From Pelomyxa schiedti (Eukaryota; Evosea; Pelobiontida; Pelomyxidae), in the NCBI GenBank assembly GCA_020536535.1, contig JAHLWZ010001098.1, forward strand, positions 1 to 20,037: a stretch of 20,037 nucleotides of DNA. The letters run 5' to 3'. The notes under the pieces were generated by a model. It did not search any database. It was not told the DNA's origin and saw only the letters and a list, made by a program, of their open reading frames with translations. Shown piece after piece: positions 8,541 through 17,680 of the stretch (the stretch's first letter is position 1; each line of letters starts with the position of its first letter). The position numbers and the translations under genes are program-made.

Positions 8541-11196
8541 TCAAGGCCTCTCAGAGAACATCCTCTTGATCTTGGCCTCCATCAAGAGACTGCGCTTGAG
8601 CAGTGCCGCCCTGTACTCCACAGCCACCCAAACGTCAAACTTGTCGGCTGAGGCTGCAGCAGTGGCGCCATCAGCATACACTCCTCCCGCCTGCCACTTG
8701 TGCGTGGGGTATTTCAGGCCACCCTTGTCGTTCCTCTCTCCCTGTTTGTTGGGTGCCGTTAGGAGTGGAGGAAAAGGGAGGCGGATGGATGGCGGCAGTA
8801 CCTTGAGCCAGATCGGGCCATGCTCTTCGCCCGCAAGGAGGGCAAGGTGGCCATCGGGGGCGCCTTCGTTCTTCCAGACCATGCCTCCATCGCCACTGCC
8901 ATTGTAAAGGGCGAGGTGCACTTCGCCAAAGGTGCTGGTTGCGTCCAAATCGCTGTGGTCATGCAGGCCACAGTCCACACCAAGGCCGGCCGCCCAGAAC
9001 TGAATGCTGGCCACGGGGGTCCCGCCCACGTTAATGTGGATGTAGCGCGAGTTGAAGAAGCGCTCGAACGGGGGGAATGGCTTCCAGGGCATCACTATTG
9101 CGTTCCCGTTGGGCAGAACCCACTGCAGTGTTGAGGTATCTGTGACTTCTTTGGCTGCCCCATAAAGCTTCGTGAACAGCATGAACAGTGCTCCTTCTGG
9201 TCCAGCCTGAACCAATGGATCTTTTGTTTTTATGGGCGCAATGAGTGAAGCGTTTTTCTGAGTGAGTACATACTGCGCAATATTGCGGACCGCTTTTCGC
9301 GGGGATTGGCCAAGATTGGGATGAATGGGTTAGAAAGGCCACCTGCGAGAATCTTGACGTAGCTCTCGAAACCGTCCACCAGCCCTGGCATGAAGGCATG
9401 TGCATAAGGAGGCAGCAACATGATGCGCATGCAGTGTGTCTCTGTACCCTGTGCGTGGAGGATAAGCGGCTCTGAAATGTACCTTGCCCCCTCTGCTGAT
9501 GGCTCGATTTGGGCAAACGAGATAGAGAGCTCGCATGCATCTGCAGATGAGACTTGCTTCTGGTATGCAACTTCCTTCCACCTCTGACAAGTTCGGAACG
9601 GCATTCGGGTGAGAGGCGACGCATCGAGGGATGGGGTGAGAGTATTCGAGAAAACTGCCACTCGGCTGTTGCATGCTTCAAAGTAGCCAGCCACAGAGTA
9701 TCCAATCGTGGCAATGTCACTGAGATTTTATGTTATAAAAAAAAAGAGGAAAGGATGTAAAAATGGAGAAGAGATAGAACAGTAGAGATGGGGAATAGAG
9801 TTGGGGAGATGAGTGAAGTTGACACTTACATTGAACCGTTGCCGTCCCAGTCACCCACCGCAATCCTGGCGGCACTGTCTTGCGTGAGCCGGTACTTGAT
9901 GAACTTGACGTCGTCTGGAGAGGACATGCTGCACTTGTACATGAAAACACCCTCAGCAGGAGCAGGACCCCTCAGTGCGACAAGCAATTCTTCTTCCCCA
10001 TCTTTGTTGATGTCTGCAGTGATCAAGTGATGCGCCGGGCCCTCCTCTTTCTTGTTGGGCACGCCGTACACATCCACGATATGCTGTGACCATCCCCCTG
10101 ACGGTCTCTGCACATACACAGTCAGCACATACCCATGGAACGGTTCTATCGCCGCAATACACTCCTTGCCACTGTGCCTGAATGTGGTCACGTTGCCACA
10201 TCCATTGAATACCTTGCCGTGGACCTCTCCTTTGGTGATTGACTCCATCTGCCAAACAAGTCAAAAAAAGAAGGGGACTGACTGAAGAGTTACATTAAAG
10301 ACACCAGCAGCAGGATCATAAACAAACTTTGTCAAACCCTCCTGTGACGCAATGATGAAGGAGTCAAGCCCTGTTGCTGGGTTCTTCATCAGACATACTT
10401 CATGAATCACATGGAATGTCGAACCCTCTGAATGAAGGAGGAAAAAGGGGAGGAGACACTACGTCAGAGGAAGGGGAGGCCATAAAGTGCACATACTCGT
10501 GTCAATTCTGGTGGCCTCCCAGCTTGTTGCGTTTATCACATCTGTTGGTGCCGTGAACAAGCACAGAGGGATAGGAGCTCCAAAATCTCCAACTGCTCCC
10601 ACGATCGGCAAGCCCAGAACCTTGTTGGGATTTAGAACAGGCTTTGGGGTAAGGAATTGAAGAACACACCTGAATACGTGTTGCATCAGTGAAATGACCG
10701 ACACGAAGCCGGTGCATGGACATTGACTGGCCAATGTAGTGCTGCTTCCATGGCACTGTCCCTCCAGTCCCTGGATTCTCGAGCCACGCGATCTTGCCAC
10801 CATTTGGATCAGGTTCCTTCATGTTTTTGCCATATTCGTAGCATGTGATCAAGTCTGGGTAGCCATTGCCTGTGATGTCCCACGTGTCTGTGGAAACTGG
10901 TCCAATCAACTTGAAAATTGTTGTTTTGGGAGGGGGAGGGGAATTTTGGTCAGCAACAATGGCGGGGTAGGAGAGCAAAGGAAAAAAACACAAGCATCCA
11001 TTCACATTACCTCTTGAATCACTTGGCCAGGTGACCACTTTCCACCACCAAGGTTGTCATAGACGGTGATCTGGCCCTTCCCAAGGCCGTAAGCAATGAG
11101 GTCAGACCTGCCGGTCCTGTGAAGGTCTGCAGTGTGGATCCAGTACCCATCATTAAGCTTATCGGCAAGGACCGTGCGAACCATGCGGGGACACAG
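8541..11196 (-). other. Aldos-2-ulose / 1,5-anhydrofructose dehydratase (AUDH) module, residues ~1078-1800, lectin domain absent
   Basis: In Phanerochaete, AUDH is a 900-residue enzyme (EC 4.2.1.110/111) with a seven-bladed propeller, two cupins and a C-terminal lectin domain. Here the propeller starts at NDGYWIHTADL..DLIAYGLG and has Asp-rich calcium-type loops (DITGNGYPDL, DINKDGEEEL, DWDGNGS). GKIAWLENPG and SMSMHRLRVGHFT follow the fungal sequence closely; H1205 (codon 10712-10714) matches catalytic His155 as I recall it. H1269 (IHEV), H1343 (FHGY) and H1378/H1379 are kept and may bind zinc. The cupin half has GLHDHSDL..GEVHLAL, giving H1681, H1683, E1694 and H1696 as candidate metal ligands, then EEHGPIW (H1728) and FDVWVAVEY. 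The protein ends about 20 residues after the second cupin, so the lectin domain is missing. Relative to the fungal enzyme, one propeller position differs: MHYADIT there is STDTWDIT here. Confidence 0.87.
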
Positions 11197-14100
11197 GTTG
11201 AGCTCGAGGGTCACCACAACGTACTTGCCCTTGGTCACAGGTTCGTTGGGCTGACCAAACCTCACCAGGGTCACACGGCAGGTGTCATCCAGGAAGACCG
11301 CAGGGGATGTCTTGCTGGCGAGGAATTCAGTGAGGCTGGGAACGACCGGCAGCGGGAACCTCGGCTCGTTTCCAATGCGCACAAAGACGGTGTACTTCTT
11401 CCATATGTCGTTGTGGTTTGCGTCATGGTGGAAGGCAACACACAACCACTTGGTGTGGTCAGCGATGGTGGGTTCTGGTACATCAGGGCCGTTGAGGCAG
11501 TCGAGCTCCACCTTGCGAGAGACGAGGACGTTGCCCTCCTCGTGCACTCTGTTCTGAACACATATGTGCACGTACTGGTCCTTATAGCCACGCCGTTCGT
11601 CAAAGACTCCACGGCAGGGAGAGGACACCCTCGACTCGCCGTCGTCGAGGTAGAGCTGGTATTTGGACCGGCCCTTTGCGGAACAAGGGGCACCCGGCAT
11701 TACATTGAGTGTCACTGGTTGCATCTTGCCATCCCGTGTCCTCTGTCCAACGAACTGCTCCAGCTCGACCGTGGGTATCACAGTTCCAGCACGGAGGAAT
11801 ATCGGCAGCAGGTAAGGAATGTGCCGCGCACAGTTGGATGAGTCCCCATCTCCCTGGGCCCACAGGGAGGCGTCGTAGTTGCACAGCTGCCTGCCGCCCT
11901 CCATCGGCCTTGCCATACTGCCGTAAGGTGGGTTGCGAACTCCTTTGCTCAGCCACTCCCTCGCTCTGGTTTCAGGGTCGAGAGGTGCGAAGTTGTTGGC
12001 GAACTGGTACCACTTGCTTCCGGCCGGCAGGTAGACGTTCCTCTTTACATTTCCATTGACACCCTTGTTGAGGATGGGGGCCACGAGCATGTCAGAGCCA
12101 ACAAGGTATTCGTTGCTGCAGTACTCAAGCATCTCGAAGTGGAGCGAGGGGTCCCTGAGTCCATCTTGGAGGAAGAGGGGCTTGGAGATTGGAATCCCGT
12201 TCCGGTTGCTGCCGAACATGCCGTCGTAGAGCAGCTGAATGAACCTATAGCGCAGCTCAATGTAAAACTTGCACACAGGTAACACGTTGGTGTAGAGAAG
12301 CCTCTCGTTGGGTGCCACTTCATTTGCGCGAGCTTCAAATGCATACACTTCTTGGAAGAGCTTCCCTGGCTTGTTGCCGTGTGGTGGCCAAGGGGTCATG
12401 GCGCTGCCGTCATAGTGGCAGCGGTACCAAGGCAAGAAAGCGGCAGCCAAGTGCCACCTGATGAATAGCTCTGGGTCAATCCAAGATTGGTTGTCATCGG
12501 CCCTGGCGAACCCACCAATGTCGGCGCCAGACATGAACTGCCCACTCAGCCCGAGGGACAGACACTGGACGAGGTTGATCTTCATGAAGTCCCACGTACT
12601 GGAGTTGTCACCGGTCCACAGGGCTCCGAACCGGTGCATCCCAGAGCAACCTCCCCTTCCAATTATGAACGGCCTCTTGTTGGCCAACAACTCGTGCTTG
12701 TCCCACCCATTGAAGGTGGACCTCAGCAGATTCAGAGCGAACATGTTCCTCATGCAAATCGCCGGTATCTTGGACAAGGGCTTGCTTTTTGGGGGTGTTC
12801 CGCTACTCGACGACTCCCCGGGAGTCTTGTAAGTGTTGTCGGTGAGCATCAGGTCGAGCGGGAAGGAGCTCCAATCGTCTATCTCCCTGTCCATATCTGG
12901 CGTAACCATGTCCTGCCAGACGTAGCTGAGTCCCGCCCTCAGCAGCGTTTCGTATGCCTTCTGCCACCAGCTGTAGGCGTCAGGGTGACCCAGGTCTGGG
13001 TAGAGTCCCCTTGGGCACTCTGGGGAGTAAGCCACTTTGCCTATGAACGGAGAGTATTCCGTAGATGCTGGAGGGTTTCCCTGCAGATTTCCGGCCATCT
13101 CATTCCCCACAAAGACCCTCTTGGTCGTGTCTTGCAAGGCTGCAATTGCAGCAGGGTGATTTTGCGCGATGTAGGGAGTGATGTTAGTGGAGCTCTTCAG
13201 ACCCATCTTGAGGAGGTCCTGGAAGACCCCGTCGAACCTTTCGTTGATCGTGAAGGTCTGAAGCTCGTGCTGCACGTCAATGTCGATGTTGAAGCTATCA
13301 ATGGGTATCCCAGAATCCCGGAACTTCTTTGCACTGTCGAGCACTTCTCCCTTAGAAGTCCATCCAAACTTTCCCTGGTGATAGCCAAGGACCCACTTGG
13401 GGAACACCCTCCCAGCACCTTCCAACTTGCAGTACAGCGAAGTAATGTCATACGGGTGCCTGCTCTGCACCATGATGTAATAGCTGAATCGTGACACTAA
13501 TGTCCCTATGGCGATCTCGGTTGACTTGGCGGGGCCAAGGTCCACAAAACTCTTGATTTGTAGGTTAGTCTGGGTTTGTGTTTGAGGATGGTGCATGTGC
13601 GCTTCTTATCAGTTTATTTAAGTGTAGGAGTGTGATATGGGCTCTTTCATACTGGCGCAACAGAATCCAAGTAAACGCCAACAAGAGGCCTATCAGGGAT
13701 ACACTCGAACCAGAAGGGGTTGCTGTGGTACAGTGGCTCCCTCGTGTCGGTCGGTCCCACTCCATACACGGCACGATACAAGAAGTTGTCGTAGTTGGTG
13801 AACTGAAGGTGTTGCGAGTTCATGCACAAGTTTGCGCCTCCCTTCTCCCCAAATCCTGCGCAACTGTCATCATCAACATAAAATTGGGGGTTTGAGCGAA
13901 CCAAGGTACTGACAGAATGAAAGTTTCTTCCTGTGCCAGTACGTCGAGAACTCCTTTCTCAGGGTCCCTTCGTTTTTGTACTCTGCCACCTCTGACGTCT
14001 TGAACAGAATGTCTGACGACACCATCGTCCACTACAGAAAAAAGCGCATCGTCAGCCCCACGTTCATTACTATAGTTATAGGAAGGCATTACCTCTGGAT

Positions 14101-14876
14101 TCTGGAACGTGGAGCAGAGCGGACCGGCGGACTTCTTGTTGGCGAACACGGTGATGGTGACGGGGTTGCCCCTCGTGACGACCACCTTGAGCGTCGGGCC
14201 ATACACGTTCTCTGTGACGATCTCGACTGGCTCGTAGGTGTCCTCGGGAACTTTCGTTTGAACTCCCGTTTCCCTGATTTGAGGTTCGCCTTCCTGCAAA
14301 AAAAGTTAAAGGAATTTCTGATGGTGTGGAGGGTTGTCGTGTGTAACGTGCGTGTGGCCGGCGCATCACGTGTGTGTGTTTTGGGGGGCGTAGTTGCGTT
14401 TAGTTACCCATTTCAAACCATGGTGGATGATGGCGCACAGGTCAGCAAAGGTGTCTCCCACGATGCTCCTCGTGTTGGAGTACCTCGTCATTCCATCCTC
14501 GACTGAAGGAATTTCGCCCTGTTTTGTGTGATGTCAGCAAAGGAACGAACGAACGAAGAGGGAGGAGGTGAAGAGAGGGAATGAAACAACAAGATAAAAT
14601 GGGAGGTGAGGAACAAACTGTCTTTGGGTAAATTCGGACGGCCACGATGAGGGAGTCAGGGATGAGGACGTCGACGACGTGTTGGTCGGTTGTCAGCCTC
14701 ACCCCAGCTTCTCTTACTGCTGGATGTCCACTTTTCTGTGGGTCTCCGATATTCAAGACCTCGGTATGCACCACGTTCGCCACGGGAACGCTGTACGTGC
14801 CTGCCTCTGCCTGGAAGAACCGCTCGAGGGGTCCCTCCCCATTGCTTACGTCCTTTGACAACAACCTCTTGAACAT
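8541..14876 (-). CDS. Alpha-1,4-glucan lyase / anhydrofructose dehydratase (AUDH) fusion protein, 13 exons, about 1800 aa
   Basis: This is a two-enzyme protein. The N-terminal ~1077 residues are a GH31 alpha-1,4-glucan lyase of fungal type. Residues ~1078-1800 are an aldos-2-ulose / 1,5-anhydro-D-fructose dehydratase. Together they would turn glycogen or starch into 1,5-anhydrofructose, then ascopyrone M and microthecin. Exons, in order: 14876-14619, 14518-14408, 14293-14093, 14031-13982, 13908-13653, 13551-11011, 10909-10670, 10620-10497, 10427-10294, 10248-9830, 9719-9343, 9292-8802, 8741-8541. All twelve introns are GT..AG (45-114 nt), and every junction keeps frame and restores family similarity. 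Intron 4 (13909-13981) has a 46-nt alternative; intron 12 is frame-neutral. The start MFKRLLSKDV follows an A/C-rich leader and has no signal peptide or membrane segment, so a cytosolic enzyme acting on stored glycogen is likely. The stop is TGA at 8541-8543. The assignment rests on long remembered similarity; activity is inferred. Confidence 0.9.
8742..8801 (-). other. Frame-neutral 60-nt intron (possible retained intron or exitron) inside the second cupin
   Basis: AAG|GTACTG opens the intron. It is pyrimidine-rich, holds CTCCTAACG as a branch site, and closes with ACAAACAG|GGAG. It is exactly 60 nt, phase 0 and has no stop, so both spliced and unspliced messages are translatable. The 20 residues it would encode are Pro-rich (PPSIRLPFPP) and fall between HGPIW and YPTHKW, where the fungal enzyme has only about 17 residues in all. 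The spliced form fits the family better. Confidence 0.65.
11197..14876 (-). other. GH31 alpha-1,4-glucan lyase module (residues 1-~1077)
   Basis: Expected reaction: exolytic elimination at the non-reducing ends of alpha-1,4-glucans, releasing 1,5-anhydro-D-fructose (EC 4.2.2.13). The N-terminal beta-domain has TREPLYHSNPFW near residue 265, matching fungal lyases (SREPLYHSDPF). The barrel begins at WVLGYHQGKFGW. IDIDVQ (D382, D384) is the substrate-site motif. The nucleophile motif is YVWQDMVTP with D506 (codon 12910-12912). The acid/base motif is LWTGDNSSTW with D607 (codon 12607-12609). SGADIGGF and WYRCHYD complete the GH31 pocket. Hydrolases of this family have W-x-D-M-N-E at the nucleophile; the fungal and red-algal lyases have WQDMT(T/V)P. 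This protein follows the lyase form, with Val for the first Thr. The C-terminal beta-sandwich (QLYLDDGES) is intact. A Ser/Pro/Lys-rich insert near residues 535-550 is unlike the fungal enzymes. The length matches full-size fungal lyases. Confidence 0.88.
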
Positions 14877-14960
14877 CTTTGCTGGGGTTTTGCTTGTTTG
14901 TTTGGTTGCTTGGTTGCTTGTTTTCTTGCTTGGGTTTTTTGAAGCTTTGTTGGCGGTTTG
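14877..14960 (-). promoter_or_regulatory. A/C-rich 5' leader of the fusion gene
   Basis: Read on the minus strand, the bases before ATG 14876 are almost free of T and G and repeat CAAGCAACCAAG-type units, including ACCAAACAAAC at 14896-14906, the same 11-mer found before the ATG at 6219. There is no upstream ATG in this stretch. It is probably the 5' untranslated region or core promoter. No TATA box is evident. Confidence 0.4.
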
Positions 14961-15988
14961 TCTCTTTTAAGCTTAAAAGGGGAAGTAACTTTTCGACAAA
15001 TTCCCGAACTTTCCTCATTTGGCAAAATAAGACATGAACAAAAGACACAGTTGCAGTTGCTGTGAGCAGGTTTTTTGTAGGAAATCAATTTTGGGAATCC
15101 TGGCCGTTGGCGGCAGAAGTGCTTTCTCGGAGCAACCGCCGGTTAAAACAACTTGTGTTTTTTCTCCGGGCTGAGAACTCTTGTTGTTTAGTTGTTGGGG
15201 GATTAAAAGGAAGTGTGTAAAGTCAGAGCAGTCGCGTGGTTAGGTTAAAAGGCTGTGATCAACTGCAAACGTGGGGTGACTGTGCGGGTGTATGTGCATG
15301 GCCTGATGTGGTTGGGTTGGTGTGCTAATGTGCATCTGAATGGACTGTGTGAATCGGCGCGAACCGGAGTGCAGGGGTAAGTTCAGGTGGTTCGGAAGCA
15401 ATGGGGAGGGACCCCTCGTGTAAATCGCGGCAATTGGAGCGAACTGAAGAAGGCGAAGAAACAGGAGCAGAACGGAGTAAAGCGATGGTCAGCAAAACGA
15501 AGCGAAACAGAGTGAAGCCAGAGTAAAACAGAGCAACCAGCGTTGGCACTGAGCTGGTCTGCCGTGTCCCGTCAGGTTGGCGGTGATTGCCAGTGTATAC
15601 TGTATCCTTCTGGATGCATCGGGATGAGACGGAGCGAAATGGAGCGAAACAGGGGAGCCGGAGTGAACCAGGTTGGTTCGGGGTGGATAAGAGTGAGCAT
15701 AGCAAAACCGGGTTAACCGCAGTGAAACCGAGTGGACAGGAGTAGACTAGTCAGGGCAATCGACGCGAACCCGAGTGGGGCTGACAGGTCGTTATTAGTG
15801 CAGACGGCACAGATTGGTGTGGATCGGGGCACCCGAATTAGCGCAAAATAGGATCGCAGTGCAGATTGGCATGGGATCGAACTGACGAATATCGGGCGTT
15901 CCAAGTACTGTTGGATGATCCGGTGCTGTATGTCATGGGTGCTTCCTGGTCCGAGCCTACTCATGCTCTCCCGGCACAATGGTGACAT
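14961..15988. repeat. Upstream region with a degenerate purine-rich repeat tract (about 15436-15735)
   Basis: The plus strand between about 15436 and 15735 is built from imperfect units close to GGAGCGAAAC: GGAGCGAACTG, ACGAAGCGAAAC, AGAGTGAAGCC, AGAGTAAAAC, AGAGCAACC, GGAGCGAAATGGAGCGAAAC, GGAGTGAACC, CAGTGAAACC. Spacing is mostly 10-11 nt. The minus strand of the tract has a 126-codon open frame, but it is Ser/Leu/Arg/Pro-biased and tracks the repeat, so I do not call it a gene. The tract lies about 560-860 bp upstream of the fusion gene start. Confidence 0.5.
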
Positions 15989-16600
15989 CTAAATTAGTGA
16001 GGTCTCACACCGGCCAGAATTATGTCTCTCTTTGGGTGCTGCACGTGGTTTGGTAATTTTGGGATACCCTCCTTTCCGTAGAGCTCTCCTTCTCTACCTG
16101 TCTCATCACATTCCCCCGTGCGATCTCACCAGTTTCCTTTTCCATCTCTCATCCTTGATCCCTTTGCTGGGGTTTCCATGTGCTGGGATCCTCAATATCC
16201 CTCTCCTCCTTCTCCTACCTTCCTCCTTCTACCGAGGACATTGCACATTGCCCTCCTTCTACCTAGGATATTGGCAATCAATCCTTACGCCTCCTCTTAC
16301 TGCAAAGGGGTATTGGCTTTCCTTTTTATGGCTCCGGCTCCTCCTTCCATCAAAGAGCATCGATGTTCCTCCTATCGAGGGTTAGGTGATGTGATGCAGA
16401 GGGCTCCCTGCGTGTCGTCGCTGTCGCATGCCTCGCTTCCTGTGGCGCCTGATTGGTGTCGCCTTCCTTGGCATGTGGTACGTGCTGGGATACAAAACCT
16501 AACACCTCCACACATGTGTAGAGATGTAGGTGCAACGTACGAACCTGCTTAAGCAGGAATAAAGAGATTCTCGTAATTCACGTTATCGTCACGTCGTATT
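15989..16600. other. Pyrimidine-rich stretch with a 30-bp tandem duplication and an AATAAA
   Basis: The plus strand from about 16070 to 16370 is C/T-rich, opposite in bias to the purine-rich tract on its left. 16222-16251 and 16252-16281 are diverged tandem copies of a 30-bp unit (CCTCCTTCTACC(G/T)AGGA(C/T)ATTG plus a variable tail). Open frames at 16032-16385 and 16118-16552 exist only because of this composition. The second is followed by GGAATAAAGAG at about 16557, so a transcript end on the plus strand is possible, but no product is recognisable. Confidence 0.35.
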
Positions 16601-17680
16601 GACCGTGCTTCAGCTCCGCCTAATCTTGGTGCTTATTGCCTGTTTCACGAATTTTTTACACAGACTTGGAGTCCCACGAACCCGTACCAACGTGTACAGT
16701 GGATACCATCGTGTTCTTCGTATTTTTTTTTTTTTTTGTTTGTTGTTGTTGTTTCAGTGTAATGGAATGCAAAGTATTGGTTTGAGGTACACCACCTTTT
16801 TGGAAACAACAGAACAGGCGTTCGAGTTCACGTGTATGGCATGCATTGCCATGGAATTTGTATCTTGCCATACGCCGCTGGTCGAGGAGGAGCATTAATG
16901 TTAAGCACATACAGAATGTTAAGCGCATACAGAGGCTCAAGCCAAGAAGAATCAAAATCAAAGTGTCTTCAGGATGGCATCAATCTCAAACAACACAATC
17001 TCACACCTCAACAGAATAAATAACTTCAAGCCAATTGGCTCTCTATTGTTTGAACTCCAGACTTCTTTGGGAACACCAGCCCCACACAGGGGCCGATGCA
17101 TTATGGTCTGGAAAAGTGAAGGAATAATGCTATTCCACCCAAGGGCTGTGATACACCTTATACCAACCCATCTAGGGTCTCTGCAGCTAGATAGACACAG
17201 ATTCTTGATTCCTGTCTGTATTGGGACATCAAATGTCTGTTCCTATTTCCAAAGGGAAAGATAACCTAAATTTACTGGTGTAAAAGTAAGCCAAATAAAG
17301 CTTGTTGGGACCTGTTGCCAATGCTGAGTTCATGGATACAGTCAGTGTGTTCAGGAGCTCAATTTCAAAACGTGCTTCCTTCCTTTAAATAGTACTGAAC
17401 ACCCAATCGAACCCCGTGGTGGTGCGGAGACACGACGAGACTCCTATGGGAGAATTCGGGTCATCGACCCCATCACCCAGGCTGCTTCCTGTTTGGGGCT
17501 CCAACTCTCAAAAAAAAAATCTCATAAGTGAGGGATCAGATTGTTATTGTTCACATTCAGATCTTATGTGAAAGATACGGTTACAGAGTCACCACTATTA
17601 TACAGGGAGACTGCAGGGAATAAGGGTGCATCAGCAATGCCTGTAATAACTACACCCAGGTCATGATCCTTGTTTGAGTT
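16601..17680. other. Gene-poor stretch with a small tandem duplication
   Basis: I see no supported exon. It holds a 15-T run near 16722-16737 and an 18-bp tandem duplication: 16897-16914 and 16915-16932, AATGTTAAGC(A/G)CATACAG, one mismatch. The part nearest 17680 should contain the 3' untranslated region of the minus-strand B-box gene. Confidence 0.45.

Noticed and set aside
12487-13494. 335-codon open frame on the plus strand
   Set aside because: It lies antisense to the GC-rich lyase exon, whose minus-strand frame has clear GH31 motifs; this is a shadow frame.
13552-13596. ATG at 13596 as start of an 864-aa GH31 gene
   Set aside because: The first 15 codons of that frame are intron 5. 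Five upstream exons restore the N-terminal lyase domain in phase, including REPLYHSNPFW.
15325-15705. 126-codon minus-strand open frame
   Set aside because: It follows the purine-rich repeat; biased composition explains the lack of stops.
16118-16552. 144-codon plus-strand open frame followed by AATAAA
   Set aside because: It depends on the pyrimidine-rich tract and a 30-bp duplication and resembles no protein I know.
15909-16600. Possible solo LTR starting TGTTGG near 15909
   Set aside because: I could not find a matching CA end with a target-site duplication.
17410-17480. tRNA-like hairpin around GGGTCATCGACCC
   Set aside because: No acceptor stem, anticodon arm or T-loop consensus fits around it.
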